Below, piece by piece: positions 47,180-63,981 of a DNA stretch of 64,000 nucleotides. A model generated the notes under the pieces. That model ran no database searches. It was given only the letters and a program-made list of their open reading frames with translations, and was not told the origin of the DNA. A program made the translations under genes and the position numbers. This DNA is from Portunus trituberculatus (lineage: Eukaryota > Arthropoda > Malacostraca > Decapoda > Portunidae). How positions within the stretch are numbered: the stretch's first letter is position 1; every line of letters starts with the position of its first letter. The stretch covers positions 6,200,001 through 6,264,000 of the forward strand of contig NC_059294.1 of assembly GCF_017591435.1 (NCBI RefSeq), in the 5' to 3' direction.

Positions 47180-47258
47180 CTGGTAGGCGTCGTATCAGAT
47201 TGCAAGTTTCCTCGTAAAGCTGCTTAGACAAATATATGATCTGCCTGCGTGTCTGTTG
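47180..47258 (-). CDS. Candidate short internal exon of an unrecognised gene
   Basis: The minus strand reads QQTRRQIIYLSKQLY then EETCNLIRRLP and ends one base into a codon at the donor CCAG|GTGACG (47180/47179). An AG acceptor (CCGAGGCAG) precedes it, with a TTAATAC branch-like sequence nearby but only a modest pyrimidine tract. The peptide looks helical and amphipathic and lacks low complexity. The exon is 79 bp. Immediately downstream on this strand is the (TC)n/(GA)n tract 47071-47165. The family is not recognised. The short length limits confidence. Confidence 0.3.
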
Positions 47259-47504
47259 CTGCCTCGGATTAAGTATTAACGAAACCCAAAGGAAGGGTGC
47301 GTATACTCGGCTTGTCTTGCATCCTCCTAAAGGCAACTCAGCGGCAGGCCACTCAAGTCTAGACTACTCAAAATGCAATGGTGGTATTTTTGTGGACGAG
47401 CGATGGAGCAAGTACCACCGCCGCTAGAGATAACTAAGATGTGAAATGTGAGTGTAAGGCGGAGGGGTGTAAAGCAGTTGGCAGTGATAAGAGGAAGATA
47501 GCAA

Positions 47505-47682
<178 letters not shown>

Positions 47683-47976
47683 CCCATCCAGACGATATCA
47701 AGACAGGTCCACCAGTCTGGGACACTCTTGTGGGCCAGCCGCCTCCCTCACCTCCGCCGCCCGACACCACCATCACCGTTGAGAAAGAGACCTGCGACGC
47801 TGCCGTGCCCATAATCTTTTAAAGGAAATGACCTCTTCTTTCCCTTCCTTTCTTTCCTTCCATCCTTTCCTTATGTTATGAGAATGTATATTTACAATTA
47901 CTGTCTAAGCGCAGGCTGAGGAAAAGTTAGTCTTCACACTTGGGACAGTAACGACTCAACACTGGGGCGAGGGGTC

Positions 47977-48018
47977 GTAACTCCCAGCACGAAGCGGCAG
48001 CCTCGTGCTGGGAGTTAC
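47977..48018. repeat. Perfect 16-bp inverted repeat (hairpin) with 10-nt loop
   Basis: GTAACTCCCAGCACGA (47977-47992) and its exact reverse complement (48003-48018) are separated by 10 nt. The stem is more than half G/C and would be stable in RNA or as a cruciform. It is too short for a typical pre-miRNA and is not the histone 3' stem-loop. Confidence 0.9.
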
Positions 48019-48382
48019 ACGAAACACGAGTACTGCCGCCCACGCCTCTCAGCACAATAGGGGAAGACGCGCCATGCTGCTCTTCCGGGCCAGGCCTCAC
48101 ACTGCCCTGACGTCCCTCCGGATCTGTAATTCTGTCAGGCCCAAGATGGTCAAGTTATTTTCGTCTTAACGGTACGAGGCAATACGGTTCGATATTTCAG
48201 ACACCGAGTCATATGTAGCAATTTAGCAAGACGTCCCTCCCCAGGCGGCCCCGGACGCCCCGAGGAGAGAATTACAGGGTCAAGGAATGCCTTAATACAG
48301 GCCAGAAATTACCGGAATGTTTACACCTTGATGCCTCGACCCCTCCCCGTCCTAACCTGCCTTACGTGCCACGAACACAATA

Positions 48383-48392
48383 GACACACACA

Positions 48393-48427
<35 letters not shown>

Positions 48428-48433
48428 AAAAAA
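48383..48433. repeat. (CA)n then poly-A
   Basis: A 24-bp (CA)n runs into about 27 A. No retroposon body was recognised next to it. Confidence 0.95.
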
Positions 48434-48808
48434 CATACCATAAAAACATTGTATAAAATAATCCAATCGAAAAGTAACTTTGATCGAGTTTAGATGTTGA
48501 TCACCTTTAATTCACTTTAGGTGCGCTGGCATCACAACATAACGGTGAAAAATAGTGTTGAACACACTGCAGAGGCAGACAATAAATATTTCATTGATAG
48601 CACTGCAACGTTAGGCAGGAAATCTTTTGGGCTTTGGCACGCCTATAAAGCTATTTTTATGTTATTTGGAAAAAAAAAATAATAAAATATATATTGTAAT
48701 ATAAAGAGAATAAAGGACAATAATAAATCCGTTAGGCACCCTCACTAGAAAATGTTAGTGGTGTTTTCTTTATTGTAATATAGAGGAAAGTTGTTTCAAT
48801 GACATCAG

Positions 48809-48927
48809 GAATATCTGAGTGTAAAAGCGGCATGTTAGACATTCCATCAGCAACACCGGATAAACAGAAGCACCTCCGGCATCGAGGGGAGCTGAGGACG
48901 CTTCCAACACACGAGCGCGAGTACAAG
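48809..48927 (+). CDS. Candidate exon with good donor, unrecognised
   Basis: The frame reads ISECKSGMLDIPSATPDK, QKHLRHRGELRTLPTHEREYK and ends exactly at a codon boundary before a good donor, TACAAG|GTAACG (48927/48928). An acceptor CATCAG ends at 48808; alternatively the ATG at 48799 makes this a first coding exon of 129 bp. The peptide is polar, basic and not low-complexity. A poly-T acceptor at 49217 (TTTTCCAG) about 290 bp downstream could start a following exon; read in the matching phase it gives a short Cys-rich tail ending at TAG. The family is not recognised. Confidence 0.3.
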
Positions 48928-49317
48928 GTAACGATGGGTGTGGTGGTGATGAGCATGATGGGTGGAAACGTGTTTGGGCGCGGCTCGTGGGGTGAAGGGC
49001 GTAAACAGGAGGGAGGTGATGAGTAGTGCAAGTGACAAGCGCGAAAAAACAAGGGTGTGGGAACAATGACCGTTAAGGGCGTGAATGTGCACGTGCCAGA
49101 CGAGGATCGAGAGTGGGACCGGAACTCCTGACGGTGCAGCGCAGGGAAATGATCTGCTGCTCATTGCTGGTCGCGCACGAGTCCACAACTTATTGAATTT
49201 TTTTTTTTTTTTTTTTTCCAGAAGCCTGCACAGCCATGCCACAGTTGCCACACTGATACCTGCTGCTGCTGCACCCATGGTTGCTGCATATAGTGATGGT
49301 GTCTGCTGCTACTTTTG

Positions 49318-49336
49318 TTGTTATTGTTGTTGTTAA

Positions 49337-49400
<64 letters not shown>

Positions 49401-49420
49401 GATGATGATGATGATGATGG
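49318..49420. repeat. (GTT)n-(GAT)n
   Basis: GTT to about 49400, then GAT. Confidence 0.96.

Positions 49421-51534
<2,114 letters not shown>

Positions 51535-51578
<44 letters not shown>
51535..51578. repeat. (TC)n microsatellite
   Basis: 44 bp. Confidence 0.97.
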
Positions 51579-51581
<3 letters not shown>

Positions 51582-52234
51582 CGACTGAATCTACATAGTC
51601 AATTCCTGGAATATTCTGTGTTTGTGGTGGGGGTGAGGCGGCAGAGAAGGGAACAAGCGGATGTATGTCAGTGTTTGGATATGTGTGCGCGTGAGCATCG
51701 AAAGCCTTCACGTCAATGTGTAAGTATGTGTGCATGTGTGCTTAAATATTTACTCGAGGCTTTCAGGGGCGCAGAGTGTAGCGTGAGTCACAGGCCGCGG
51801 AGGACGGGCCGGTGGAGGGAGGGTCACGTTTTCTCATCAGCAGTGCCGCTTAGCACCCTCACGAAAGGTGCAACTAAGGCGGTATCGAGACGCCTTTTAA
51901 ACACGAACCCGGCAAGTGCTCGCCCATCAAATATTCCTTCCGTCATTAAGCTGAAACACGAACCACCTCCACGCCGGTGCTCCCACACGAGCTGGTGAAG
52001 GTTCCAGGATTTGACGGAGCTCATACAAGTATAAAGAGGGAGGTGGGCCTCGCAGGGAAGATTGCATTCACGGTGCGATCAATGCATCGATTGAGAAGAC
52101 AAAGATTGCATGAATGAACTAGTCTGCTAATTCCTTTCCGACGAGGTACTGAAAATATCTCAAGTGTTTGACGTGGATATTAACTACATTTTCTTTACTT
52201 CCACGCTTACTCGTATCTTCTCGAATTTATCTTC

Positions 52235-52399
52235 CCTTTTCCTGTTTTTTCCCTATTCTTTCTATTCCCTCATTCTCTTCTTCCATCCCTCCTTCCCTCC
52301 ATCCCTCCACCCTCCATCCCCTTTTCCTGTCTTTCCCTATTCTTTCTATTCCCTCATTCTCTTCTTCCATCCCTCCTTCCCTCCATCCCTCCACCCTCC
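52235..52399. repeat. About 84-bp pyrimidine-rich tandem duplication
   Basis: Two nearly identical copies of a unit running from CCTTTTCCTG through TTCTATTCCCTCATTCTC to CATCCCTCCACCCTCC differ by about one gap and one substitution. Confidence 0.85.
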
Positions 52400-52554
52400 C
52401 GCCACTGCCTCACCAGGCCAGGCCTCTGCCTCGTTCCACTTCAAGGCGAGGCAGAGAATCGTTTTCTTTCTTGTCAATGGAACGATGCTGACAGAAGCGT
52501 TAAATCTGTTTCTAAATATAGAACGTAAGTCCCGATCAAAGAGATGTGTGCACG

Positions 52555-52561
<7 letters not shown>

Positions 52562-52642
<81 letters not shown>
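52562..52642. repeat. (CA)n microsatellite
   Basis: 81 bp; ACC/CAA triplet-rich sequence follows to about 52785. Confidence 0.97.
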
Positions 52643-52650
<8 letters not shown>

Positions 52651-53556
52651 AAAAATATTATCTTAACAATACCATTACCAACAACATCACTACTACCACC
52701 ACCACAGCAACAACAACAAAAACACAACCACTACCACCACAACCACCACCATCGACAACAACAACAACAACGACAATAACAAAATCTCGCCCGTGTACTT
52801 CCGACACAAACATTCAAACATGACACAAACAATGAACTTTATTTTCTGGGTTACATTTGAATCAAAATAACATATTCACCGACGCAATATTGTCCTTTTC
52901 GAAAAGTTTGTTACATTTACCGAGAATCCTGCTGAGTTGCACAACAGTCAGTGCCTTTGTGCTGCCGCCACTCTACCAGACCTATGGGACGTGACACTGT
53001 TTATGGCGTAACTATTACATTTTATACATTTCAGTAGCGTTTTCCCAGTTCCACACAATATCGGGTTTAAAAACATTATTTTCTAAAACCTCTCGTCTCC
53101 ACTCCATCATTATGTTTTAAGAAAGAAATGCAAAATATTTCTTCACGTGATCGTTAAAAATATTTTCGGAACACAGCAAAAGTGAGGCTCCGACGCAGCG
53201 TTGTGGCTGACGCGGAATATCAAGCCTAATGAGAGGGTCGTTTTTCCTCGCCGTGGATTTTCTTTGCGTCACAGGAAAAAAAAAAGAAAGAAAAAAAAGA
53301 AGCAGTCGGAGGGATGAAGTGCAGGAAAGAAACGTGTTGTGGGAATGGAGACTGACATAAGCATTACAATTAACTGATGAAACCGACTGTAAAATGCTCG
53401 ACTACAGTTAATGTTATTGCATTAAATTATTCGACTGCAACAAACGAAGACCCTTTGCCATGGGGATCTGATTCATGAACGTTAATTAAAAGGCAAAAAT
53501 TATATGAATACATAGAATTAAGTATGAAAATTATACGACAGTCTGCTTTAGCTTAC
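52643..53556. other. Putative intron, downstream side of the 53557-53661 exon
   Basis: A/T-rich with ACC/CAA triplets to 52785; begins (minus sense) with GTAAGC. Confidence 0.4.
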
Positions 53557-53661
53557 CTGCTTCCACCTGTCAGCGGGTGGTGGCTGGCGGACACCTGTCA
53601 CTGTTCCTGCATGGCTCCCTACAGCAAAGTGTTCTTCCGTCATATGTCGCTCTTCCTGTGA
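53557..53661 (-). CDS. Candidate internal exon (phase 0-0, 35 codons), unrecognised
   Basis: On the minus strand an acceptor with a pyrimidine-rich lead (TTTCATTTTCCCCTGCAG, ending 53662) is followed by exactly 35 codons, SQEERHMTEEHFAVGS, HAGTVTGVRQPPPADR, WKQ, ending at a consensus donor CAG|GTAAGC (53557/53556). Both boundaries fall between codons, so the exon could be skipped without shifting the frame, as in many alternatively spliced cassettes. The composition is balanced and unlike the T/A-rich surroundings. No membrane segment or catalytic motif is seen. No other exon of the same gene was identified, so flanking introns are either long or leave the window. The protein is not recognised. 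Confidence 0.5.
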
Positions 53662-55816
<2,155 letters not shown>

Positions 55817-55888
55817 TTAGCAGTGAGAGGAAGGAAATTACACGGCGCTGGAAAAGCCTCATTATTTTTACATATATTTTACAAACGG

Positions 55889-55889
<1 letters not shown>

Positions 55890-55963
<74 letters not shown>
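55890..55963. repeat. (CA)n microsatellite
   Basis: 74 bp. Confidence 0.97.
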
Positions 55964-55967
<4 letters not shown>

Positions 55968-56084
55968 CACATCCTCTAAGTTGCAAACACACAGCATAAC
56001 AAACACAAAACACACTCGCGGCAGAAACATCACTAAAATAATGATTTATGTGACAGTTGGCGATTCATATTAAAAAAACGTAGC

Positions 56085-56204
<120 letters not shown>

Positions 56205-56256
56205 TCCCAACACCAACACATTACCACACCATCGTACAACATACAAGGCAAGACCA

Positions 56257-56446
<190 letters not shown>

Positions 56447-56568
56447 CCTCTAATGTAAGTGTTGTGTATCTAAGAGATTTGTATGTGAATCTAAGAGATA
56501 ATGAAACAGGATAGGGTTTTTAAGACCCTGAATTAGGTGTCGAGGCCTTCTCTAACGACCCAGACCCC

Positions 56569-56571
<3 letters not shown>

Positions 56572-56604
<33 letters not shown>
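56572..56604. repeat. (CT)n microsatellite
   Basis: 33 bp. Confidence 0.95.
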
Positions 56605-56605
<1 letters not shown>

Positions 56606-57047
56606 ATGAAGCAATAGAAATCCATTTAACACTGCCTGGTCCCTCCGCCCGCCAGACCCTCTGCGGAATCACGCCTTTATGAAGAAACTTGACGAAATTT
56701 ATGGTGAAGGCTCATGGCAGTCGGCCGCCTCTCGTTCCCTTGCGCTCCACCCTTCTTGATTCCAACTTTTGTAATGCCCACAATGAGGCTTTCATGTGGC
56801 CGGGAAAACTGAATGCACTGTTCTTTCCTTTCTCCCCATAAGGTCAAATAAACCATGATTACTTGACAATGTCTTCCCGCCTTCCTGCCTTCACCACAAA
56901 AGACTTCCCGTAAGACAGTCTTCCTTTGCACCACATCTAGTGACAGGCTTCTCCTTTCCTTCCTCCCGCTGCTGGTCCGGTGACAAAGAAGCAAAGGAAA
57001 GTCGTCTTCCTTAAAATTCTGAATGATGCAAAACTCACGAGGTGAAA

Positions 57048-57251
57048 CCCTGGAGTACCACGACGCGTTTCCATATTCATTTTGCTTATTATTTGGTGAT
57101 TTTACATAGCTTCGGAAACTTATGTGGAGAGTAAAATAGTGAAGACTGTAGACATTAATTTTCTGATCTCCATAGACCCAACCTAATGTTAACGAAATGG
57201 TCTAATCGTACACAAATCTCAAGGTAAAAATGTGTCCCAGTTTTGAAGGGA
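57048..57251. mobile_element. piggyBac-like MITE, third copy
   Basis: Same orientation as 40939-41135. It shares TTATTATTTGGTGATTT, GTAAAATAGTGAAGACT and AATGGTCTAATCGTAC, and ends TTTTGAAGGGA before TTAA (57252-57255). The left end is mutated (CCCTGGAGTACCACG) and its TTAA is lost. Confidence 0.7.
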
Positions 57252-57997
57252 TTAACGTAAGATTTGTTTATCAGCTACAATTCATGGAAGAAAAAAGTTC
57301 TCCTATAACAAATTCGGTTCTTCTGTAACGAACTGCAAAATTTAAAGAAAGGTAATACATAAAACAACTTTGCTATGTTAGAGACTGTGCTTCTGCTCTA
57401 AAACACTTTTTATAGGAGCATGGAATAATAGCAACTACAAAAAACATTGAACAATAATTACCATCATAAAGTCACGTATGGACACACGCAGTGCTAGCTC
57501 AATGAGGCAGAGTGTTGATACACATGTTTAGCCTCTGAGGTGCCGCGCCTCGCCGGTGTCCACACGCTTTGCCTTTCAGAACAAGTACTCCACCGCGAGC
57601 ATTTATTGCTCTTTATATTTAATGAAACCGAGTGTTGTAAGATTTTATAGGTGAGAGTAATACTGCAATTAATTTTTAGAATGCGATTAAATTCAACATA
57701 ATTTTCACCGGGCCAATATTCTCAGGACATAACAATTAACTATCAGCCCATTAATAAGAAACTCAGACCAGAGAGTGGGTAGCGGCGGAGGGAGGGACGG
57801 AAAGGCTGTTCTGGCGGTGACCTTGACGCAGACTCGGGCTTGTTTCCTGTATTGCCGTAGCTCCCTCCGAAGCGACACAGGTCCCGGAGAGTGCATCACC
57901 ATGCCCACTCCCACAACATGCACCCCCCACGGAGGCTGGCAACTCGTCTGCAGTCAGGCAAGGGGCGCCGGATGCAGCCAAACATATAAATGATCAG

Positions 57998-57998
<1 letters not shown>

Positions 57999-58035
<37 letters not shown>
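57999..58035. repeat. Poly-A tract
   Basis: About 37 A. It could be the tail of a retroposed sequence on plus, but no matching target duplication or recognisable body was seen upstream. Confidence 0.9.
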
Positions 58036-58038
<3 letters not shown>

Positions 58039-60381
58039 ACGGACTTTTCCTGAGTGGGTCATCAGTGAGGTGATTATGGCCGATCTCCGGTAAACAGTGG
58101 ACCTGAAACTCATTAGCCGGTATTGGCAGTCCAACCCGGAGTCATTACCGCCCACTGACGTCATCCACCTTTATGCCTCCGGACGGCTGACGAACAGCGA
58201 CGATCGAGGAAGAGGAACTGGCGATGGACAGACATGGATCACGCTTGCGAGTTCGTACCTGCACACACAACAGCAGGTCTAGTAAAGTAACACAGCCTGG
58301 TTTTACTGTGACGCGTCAGCCTACCAAACATAACAATCGCACATGGCATACACGAATGCAGGGAGACCACATGGACCTTAAAGGGTGTATTGCAATGACA
58401 CACACCTTGACAAGACATTACAGGCGAGCCAGCGTCATCAACGTAACTTTCAAACAGTTGTCACATTCCGTCAAGGAAAAGAGGAAACTGTGTCAGTGCA
58501 GGAAAACAAGCGCCATTCCACACTGAAACAGAGAGAAAGAGGGAAAAAGTATCTCATCAAGGGAAGGAAAACTGAGGCAGGGCGGAAGACGCATGTAGCC
58601 GGACGCAGCAACACGGCGGCGATAAAACAACACGAGGGATGAAGACGAGGGAGCGGAACCAAGACCCGAGGTGAGTGGACGTGGAGGAACAGAGGCAATA
58701 TCGAAGAAGCACATGAATACGCGATAATAAAGCGGAGAAGCACCGAGGCGAGGCAACTGGTTGAGGGGAACAGCGGCGCGGGGCAATAAGAAGGGGAGAG
58801 GAATGCAGGAGAGGGCAGTCCCGAAGGGAATAACTCAGGAGGAACACAGTCGCAGGGACTCGAGGGAAGCGCCGAAACATGGGTGATCAAGTCGTTAAAG
58901 AGATGACTGGTCCCGCCGCCGCTACTTAGTTAGGAAGGAACACGCCAGCCAGGACCAATAACATTACAGTGGCGGGAGGCTAGGGCGGGAAGGCGACAGG
59001 ATGGCAGAACGGGTGGCGGGAGGGACGACTTCACACATCCTCTACACTTCAAGGGTTGAGAGATCGCACCGAAATCCTGCTGCCGATGAGAGGACTGCGG
59101 CAATACAGGAAGTGTTCAGGTGGCAGCATTCTGGTGTCATATCGAGGCGGCTCTGAGGTGAAGAGGCTCGAGGACTGAAGGGAGCTGACCCACTGAGTTC
59201 CTCATTGAATCTGACTGACTATTATATTTCCTGTCAGTGAAAGCAGAGTCACGCAACACTGCATTCTTGTTTACACACGAACAGTTGCCCTAAGTAAAGA
59301 CGTCATAAAGTCAAGTGAATACGTTGCCAATAAAAAAAAAAAGATAAATCAATATACTCACTAAGACACCGATTCATATTGTTGTTCCATAAATAGCGAG
59401 GGAGAGAACTATCGGTGAATTAGGTGAAAACAGTGGTCAGGTTCTCAAATGTTTTATACAACACGACATTCAGTTAAGGACAAATATACACTAAACCTTT
59501 AACACCAAACACCGAGACGATTCGCAAAAAACCACTAAGTAAAATAAAGTACATATTCCTGCAGGCTACTTTTACATACCCACATGCGAAGTTCGTGGTC
59601 AATTCCCTCACCTTATTACGCACTCACTTGATATTCCACCTCTGTTGTCAGGTATGCATGAAGGAGTGCCGTGTGTGAGAGGAGGAAGAAGAGAAGGAGA
59701 ACGAGAAGGTGGCAGTGAGTTACAAAAAAGGTGTTCGTACGAGCTTGTGGCGTTAGAAAGGTAGGAGCTGGGGGAGCACTGTCTGTGGTGAGGGAGAAAG
59801 AGGGAGAGGCGTTCTGGGGGTGAGGTGAGAGAGGACAGCTGGGGAAATGAAGGGTGGAGGTGATGGCGGGGTAACTGGCCACTCAGACATCGCAGCCATC
59901 AGGAACCAATCACCATTCACACTTTGGTTCACGTCCTCAAATTCTTAGGCCACTGTAGATTTCCGAGGTCTCTTAAGTTTCCTGTTATCTTCAATTCCTT
60001 GGGTTTCTCGTTTATCTGCCACATAGTGAAAATTCTCAGGAAAGCTTGTATAATCATAGAAAAACATACTATTATTTTTCCGCAATCAAGACAACATGAA
60101 TCGTGAAAAAAGCATCAAGTCACTTATAATTTGATATCGAAAGAAATAATAAGCTCAAAGTTAATTTTCTCAAGGTTACTGTTATCAAAGAAAAGAGAAA
60201 AATAACGGTAAGAAAAAAATAATAAAAAAATGGCGTTGACTTGAGAGAAAGAGACGGGAAGGTAGAATTGGAAGGTGTGGGGATGGAAATTCAAGTAGTG
60301 ACGTTTCCAAGGCCCCTCCCTGTCATGCTTCCTCAAGCTTGCTCAGAGAGAAATTGAAATGCATACTACAGTTTTATATAT

Positions 60382-60385
<4 letters not shown>
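58036..60385. other. GC-richer stretch without a recognisable gene
   Basis: The frame 58097-58282 (VIHLYASGRLTNSDD region) has a weak acceptor and no good donor. 58590-59000 is purine- and GC-rich with no clear frame. Confidence 0.4.
58156..58163. promoter_or_regulatory. CRE-type palindrome TGACGTCA
   Basis: A perfect cAMP-response-element consensus lies in a GC-rich stretch (58040-59000). It is a single 8-bp match with no identified promoter, so function is only possible. Confidence 0.15.
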
Positions 60386-60455
<70 letters not shown>

Positions 60456-60460
60456 CTGTA

Positions 60461-60544
<84 letters not shown>
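60386..60544. repeat. (CT)n split by an AGTTCTGTAGA island
   Basis: Two pure blocks, to about 60451 and from about 60463. Confidence 0.97.
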
Positions 60545-60845
60545 TCCTCAAACAGAAGCAGTTCGGCAGAGTATTCCCACAATTGTAAAGTGAATGGAAA
60601 TCAGATATTCACTTCAAGGACGAAACCTTATCCATTTGTACTCCGCGAGTTTCTGATTCTCGACGCAGCTAAACTCGCGTTCTTTCTTCATAACTCCCGA
60701 CTTGGAGCGAACCAGCAAAGTTAATACATATAACAGACTACCTTATTCATTACGAGAAACATCATTAAAGGGGGAAATAATTGCTACATGATATACTTCA
60801 TGGAGGATGAGATGAAGAGGGGAAATAATGTTCAGGATGCTACAG

Positions 60846-60953
<108 letters not shown>

Positions 60954-61764
60954 ATGGTAGAGGGAAAAACTGGCCAGGGGCAAAAAAAAAAAAGGCCCAC
61001 TCACTCGCCAGTCCCCTTACAGTGCCGAAAGAATTAGCCAAAAGACAGGGATAAAATTAATGTCTTGAAATAACAATGGTGAAAAGGAAAAAAATATTTA
61101 GTAGAATTACGTAACAGAGATGACAGTGCTGATGTGAACAAGTATAGGTGGTAATGTTCTGTGTGACGCGCTGTTCTTGCCGCCACTGCTTACTGGATAC
61201 TATACACCACATATATTGGGAATTGAATATCAGAAGAGACTGTAACTGAAATATGACTCGCCTGTCGATGAAATAATAATAATACTATGGGCGACCTACA
61301 CAAAAAAGACATATTTTCGAAATGTGGGCAAATACTAATCTTATTCCGCTCCAATCATACACAAAAATGGAATAAAAAAAAATGCTCACAACAAAATATT
61401 CGTAGAAAAATGTTCGTAAAAGTCAAGGTTTTGGGAGTTTTAATCACCTAAAACTTTTTAATTCCCCAGCACAACGACAGAGCATTAAATGAAATTAGGC
61501 CTCACTAATCGAGGTAATACTCGCAGAATAATTACATAACCCTCCTGCCATACCATTGCATTGGAGATCACGGCTTGAGTACACTAGTAGACTCCATTCC
61601 CACACCTTGCACGACGCGGCACGGCACTCACGCCTGCGGTCTGAAGCAACGTGTACCTTTTCCGTGCCATAAACATGACAGAGACCAAATAAAGACTTGT
61701 AGGTAACACTTATTTCCCTAGGACATGGCACCTCCCGGAAAAACAAGGCTTACACTTCTTTTCT

Positions 61765-61853
<89 letters not shown>

Positions 61854-62692
61854 ACACCACTGTGGAAAAAAAAAAACACGTAAAAGTTTACATCTTTGTG
61901 ACACACCAGTGAAGAAAAGAAATTTACAGTTGTTGTTGTTGTTGCTGCTTTACAGACCAATAAAAAAAAGTAAGGCAAAAGTTTCCCTTCTTTTGGACAC
62001 GGTTTCTCCACTAAAAGAGCCACGTACCATTTCCCTCCTCAGAAATGCCAATCCTATGCAAGAGGAAAAAAGAAACAAAACGAAACCCCAAAAACAGCAA
62101 CGGTTTTCCTCTGAAACATGACACATACATAAAAAAGCACAAACAAAACTTTCCTCTCTTTCAGTCACGGTACCACTACGAAAAGAAAGATAGCTATATT
62201 CTCTTCGAGACTTAAATGAAAAAAAAAAAAAACGTAATATTTTCTGGAGACGTGAAATACCAGTGGAAAGCAACCCTGTCCAAATTATTACATTTTTTTT
62301 CCAAGACAACATTTCTATATAGAGATGTCACGTTTGGAAATGTATATGCATTGTGATCTTTATTTTTTTCATTCCTAGATCTAAAAAAGAGAATAGGCAA
62401 CACAAGAAACTACAAAACATTCATATGAAGCACTCGTCGAAAGGCTAAGACAACTACGTTACCCTCTAACACATTACGCGTTGCCTCCACGAATTAACAA
62501 GACAAAATTGGTTATAAGGAGGAGCGATGCATTCACCAGTGTGTATATTAATGTAAGCCAGTGCCAGGTAGTATAATACATTCACCAGGACGTATAATGA
62601 GCCGAAATAATCGAGTTTGAAAATTCCATTGACCGTGAGAAACATTCCAAGTAAAATAAGAAAACAATAAAACGTCTTAGAGTTATTGGAAT
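60954..62692. other. No recognisable gene
   Basis: A/T-rich apart from the (TA)n tract. The minus frame 61495-61746 starts at an ATG-less position and shows no splice pattern. Confidence 0.45.
61771..61849. repeat. (TA)n microsatellite
   Basis: 79 bp. Confidence 0.97.
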
Positions 62693-62693
62693 T

Positions 62694-62761
<68 letters not shown>
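62693..62761. repeat. (CT)n microsatellite
   Basis: 69 bp with one TTTC variant. Confidence 0.96.
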
Positions 62762-62766
<5 letters not shown>

Positions 62767-62891
62767 CGTTCATATTACTCTTGTGAAAGGCAACATGTCT
62801 GCTAAGAAGCCATTAAGAGCTCGGCAGACTAGGCCATATTATTGATGTTTATGACACTACTTATGTAATATTTTGGATATATAAACCATCA

Positions 62892-62893
<2 letters not shown>

Positions 62894-62988
<95 letters not shown>
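62894..62988. repeat. (TC)n microsatellite
   Basis: 95 bp. Confidence 0.97.
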
Positions 62989-62990
<2 letters not shown>

Positions 62991-63217
62991 CGCCTCAAGT
63001 GACCAGGAGCACACACATTTCATTGGTCATAAGAAAGTACCACTCGTCGCTGCCACAGTGAATAAAACAAGGCGAGGCACGTAAATCCATCCACCCTTTT
63101 GCCACACGCCCGTCCTCTCTCTAATTACTATAGGAGCGGCGCCCAATTAGGAGAGTTTCACACCACCTCTGCTTGCGGCCATCAACCTTCCTATTCATTT
63201 TACTCCCACCAAAAGCA

Positions 63218-63219
<2 letters not shown>

Positions 63220-63265
<46 letters not shown>
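63220..63265. repeat. (TC)n microsatellite
   Basis: 46 bp. Confidence 0.97.
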
Positions 63266-63267
<2 letters not shown>

Positions 63268-63416
63268 GGAGGCTACAGTGGACTTCATTCATGCACGGCT
63301 CGTTGTCTATTGGAGAGCATTGGTAGACTTGCAAGACAAACTCGAATGGCAATTACTCACTATACTGTCCTCGTCCTCTTGGTCTTCATCCTTCTCCACG
63401 TGTATCTCCTCCCTCC

Positions 63417-63422
<6 letters not shown>

Positions 63423-63462
<40 letters not shown>
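63423..63462. repeat. (CT)n microsatellite
   Basis: 40 bp. Confidence 0.96.
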
Positions 63463-63904
63463 GTGTTCCCAGTATTCTTCTGTGTGTGGGACGGGAAATA
63501 GAGAGAACAGGGCGGCGCGGTGAGCAAACTTCAGGATAGATCATGGGTGAAGGGGAGTGCACGGCTGAGTGTCTGAAGAAGGGGAGCTGTCGCGTTTATG
63601 AAGCGTCTCTTAACATAATATTAACGATCTTTTAAGTGTTTTATCTATGGACGACAAACTCTCCTCTGATCTTAAAGGAGGTGGTCTTGGGGCAGTAAAT
63701 TCTACTTAAGATTAGATCGTTTTTCTTAGTAAGAGGATTTGTCGTATTCTTTTTTTTCTTTTTCACTGGAGAGAGAGATTTTCAGGTATGTAATCTTTTT
63801 TTTTCTTCTTCTTCTCTTCCAAGTAAGGACTGATTCTGCGATATCACGAAAAGTTTCTTGGTTATTGGAATTTTTTTTTTTGCTATTTCCTCATGTTCTA
63901 ACTT

Positions 63905-63905
<1 letters not shown>

Positions 63906-63976
<71 letters not shown>
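63906..63976. repeat. (CATA)n-(CA)n
   Basis: Four CATA units lead into 57 bp of (CA)n. Confidence 0.96.

Positions 63977-63981
<5 letters not shown>

Noticed and set aside
57775..58035. Processed retrogene ending in poly-A
   Set aside because: The 72-codon frame before the A tract is unremarkable, and no target duplication flanks it.
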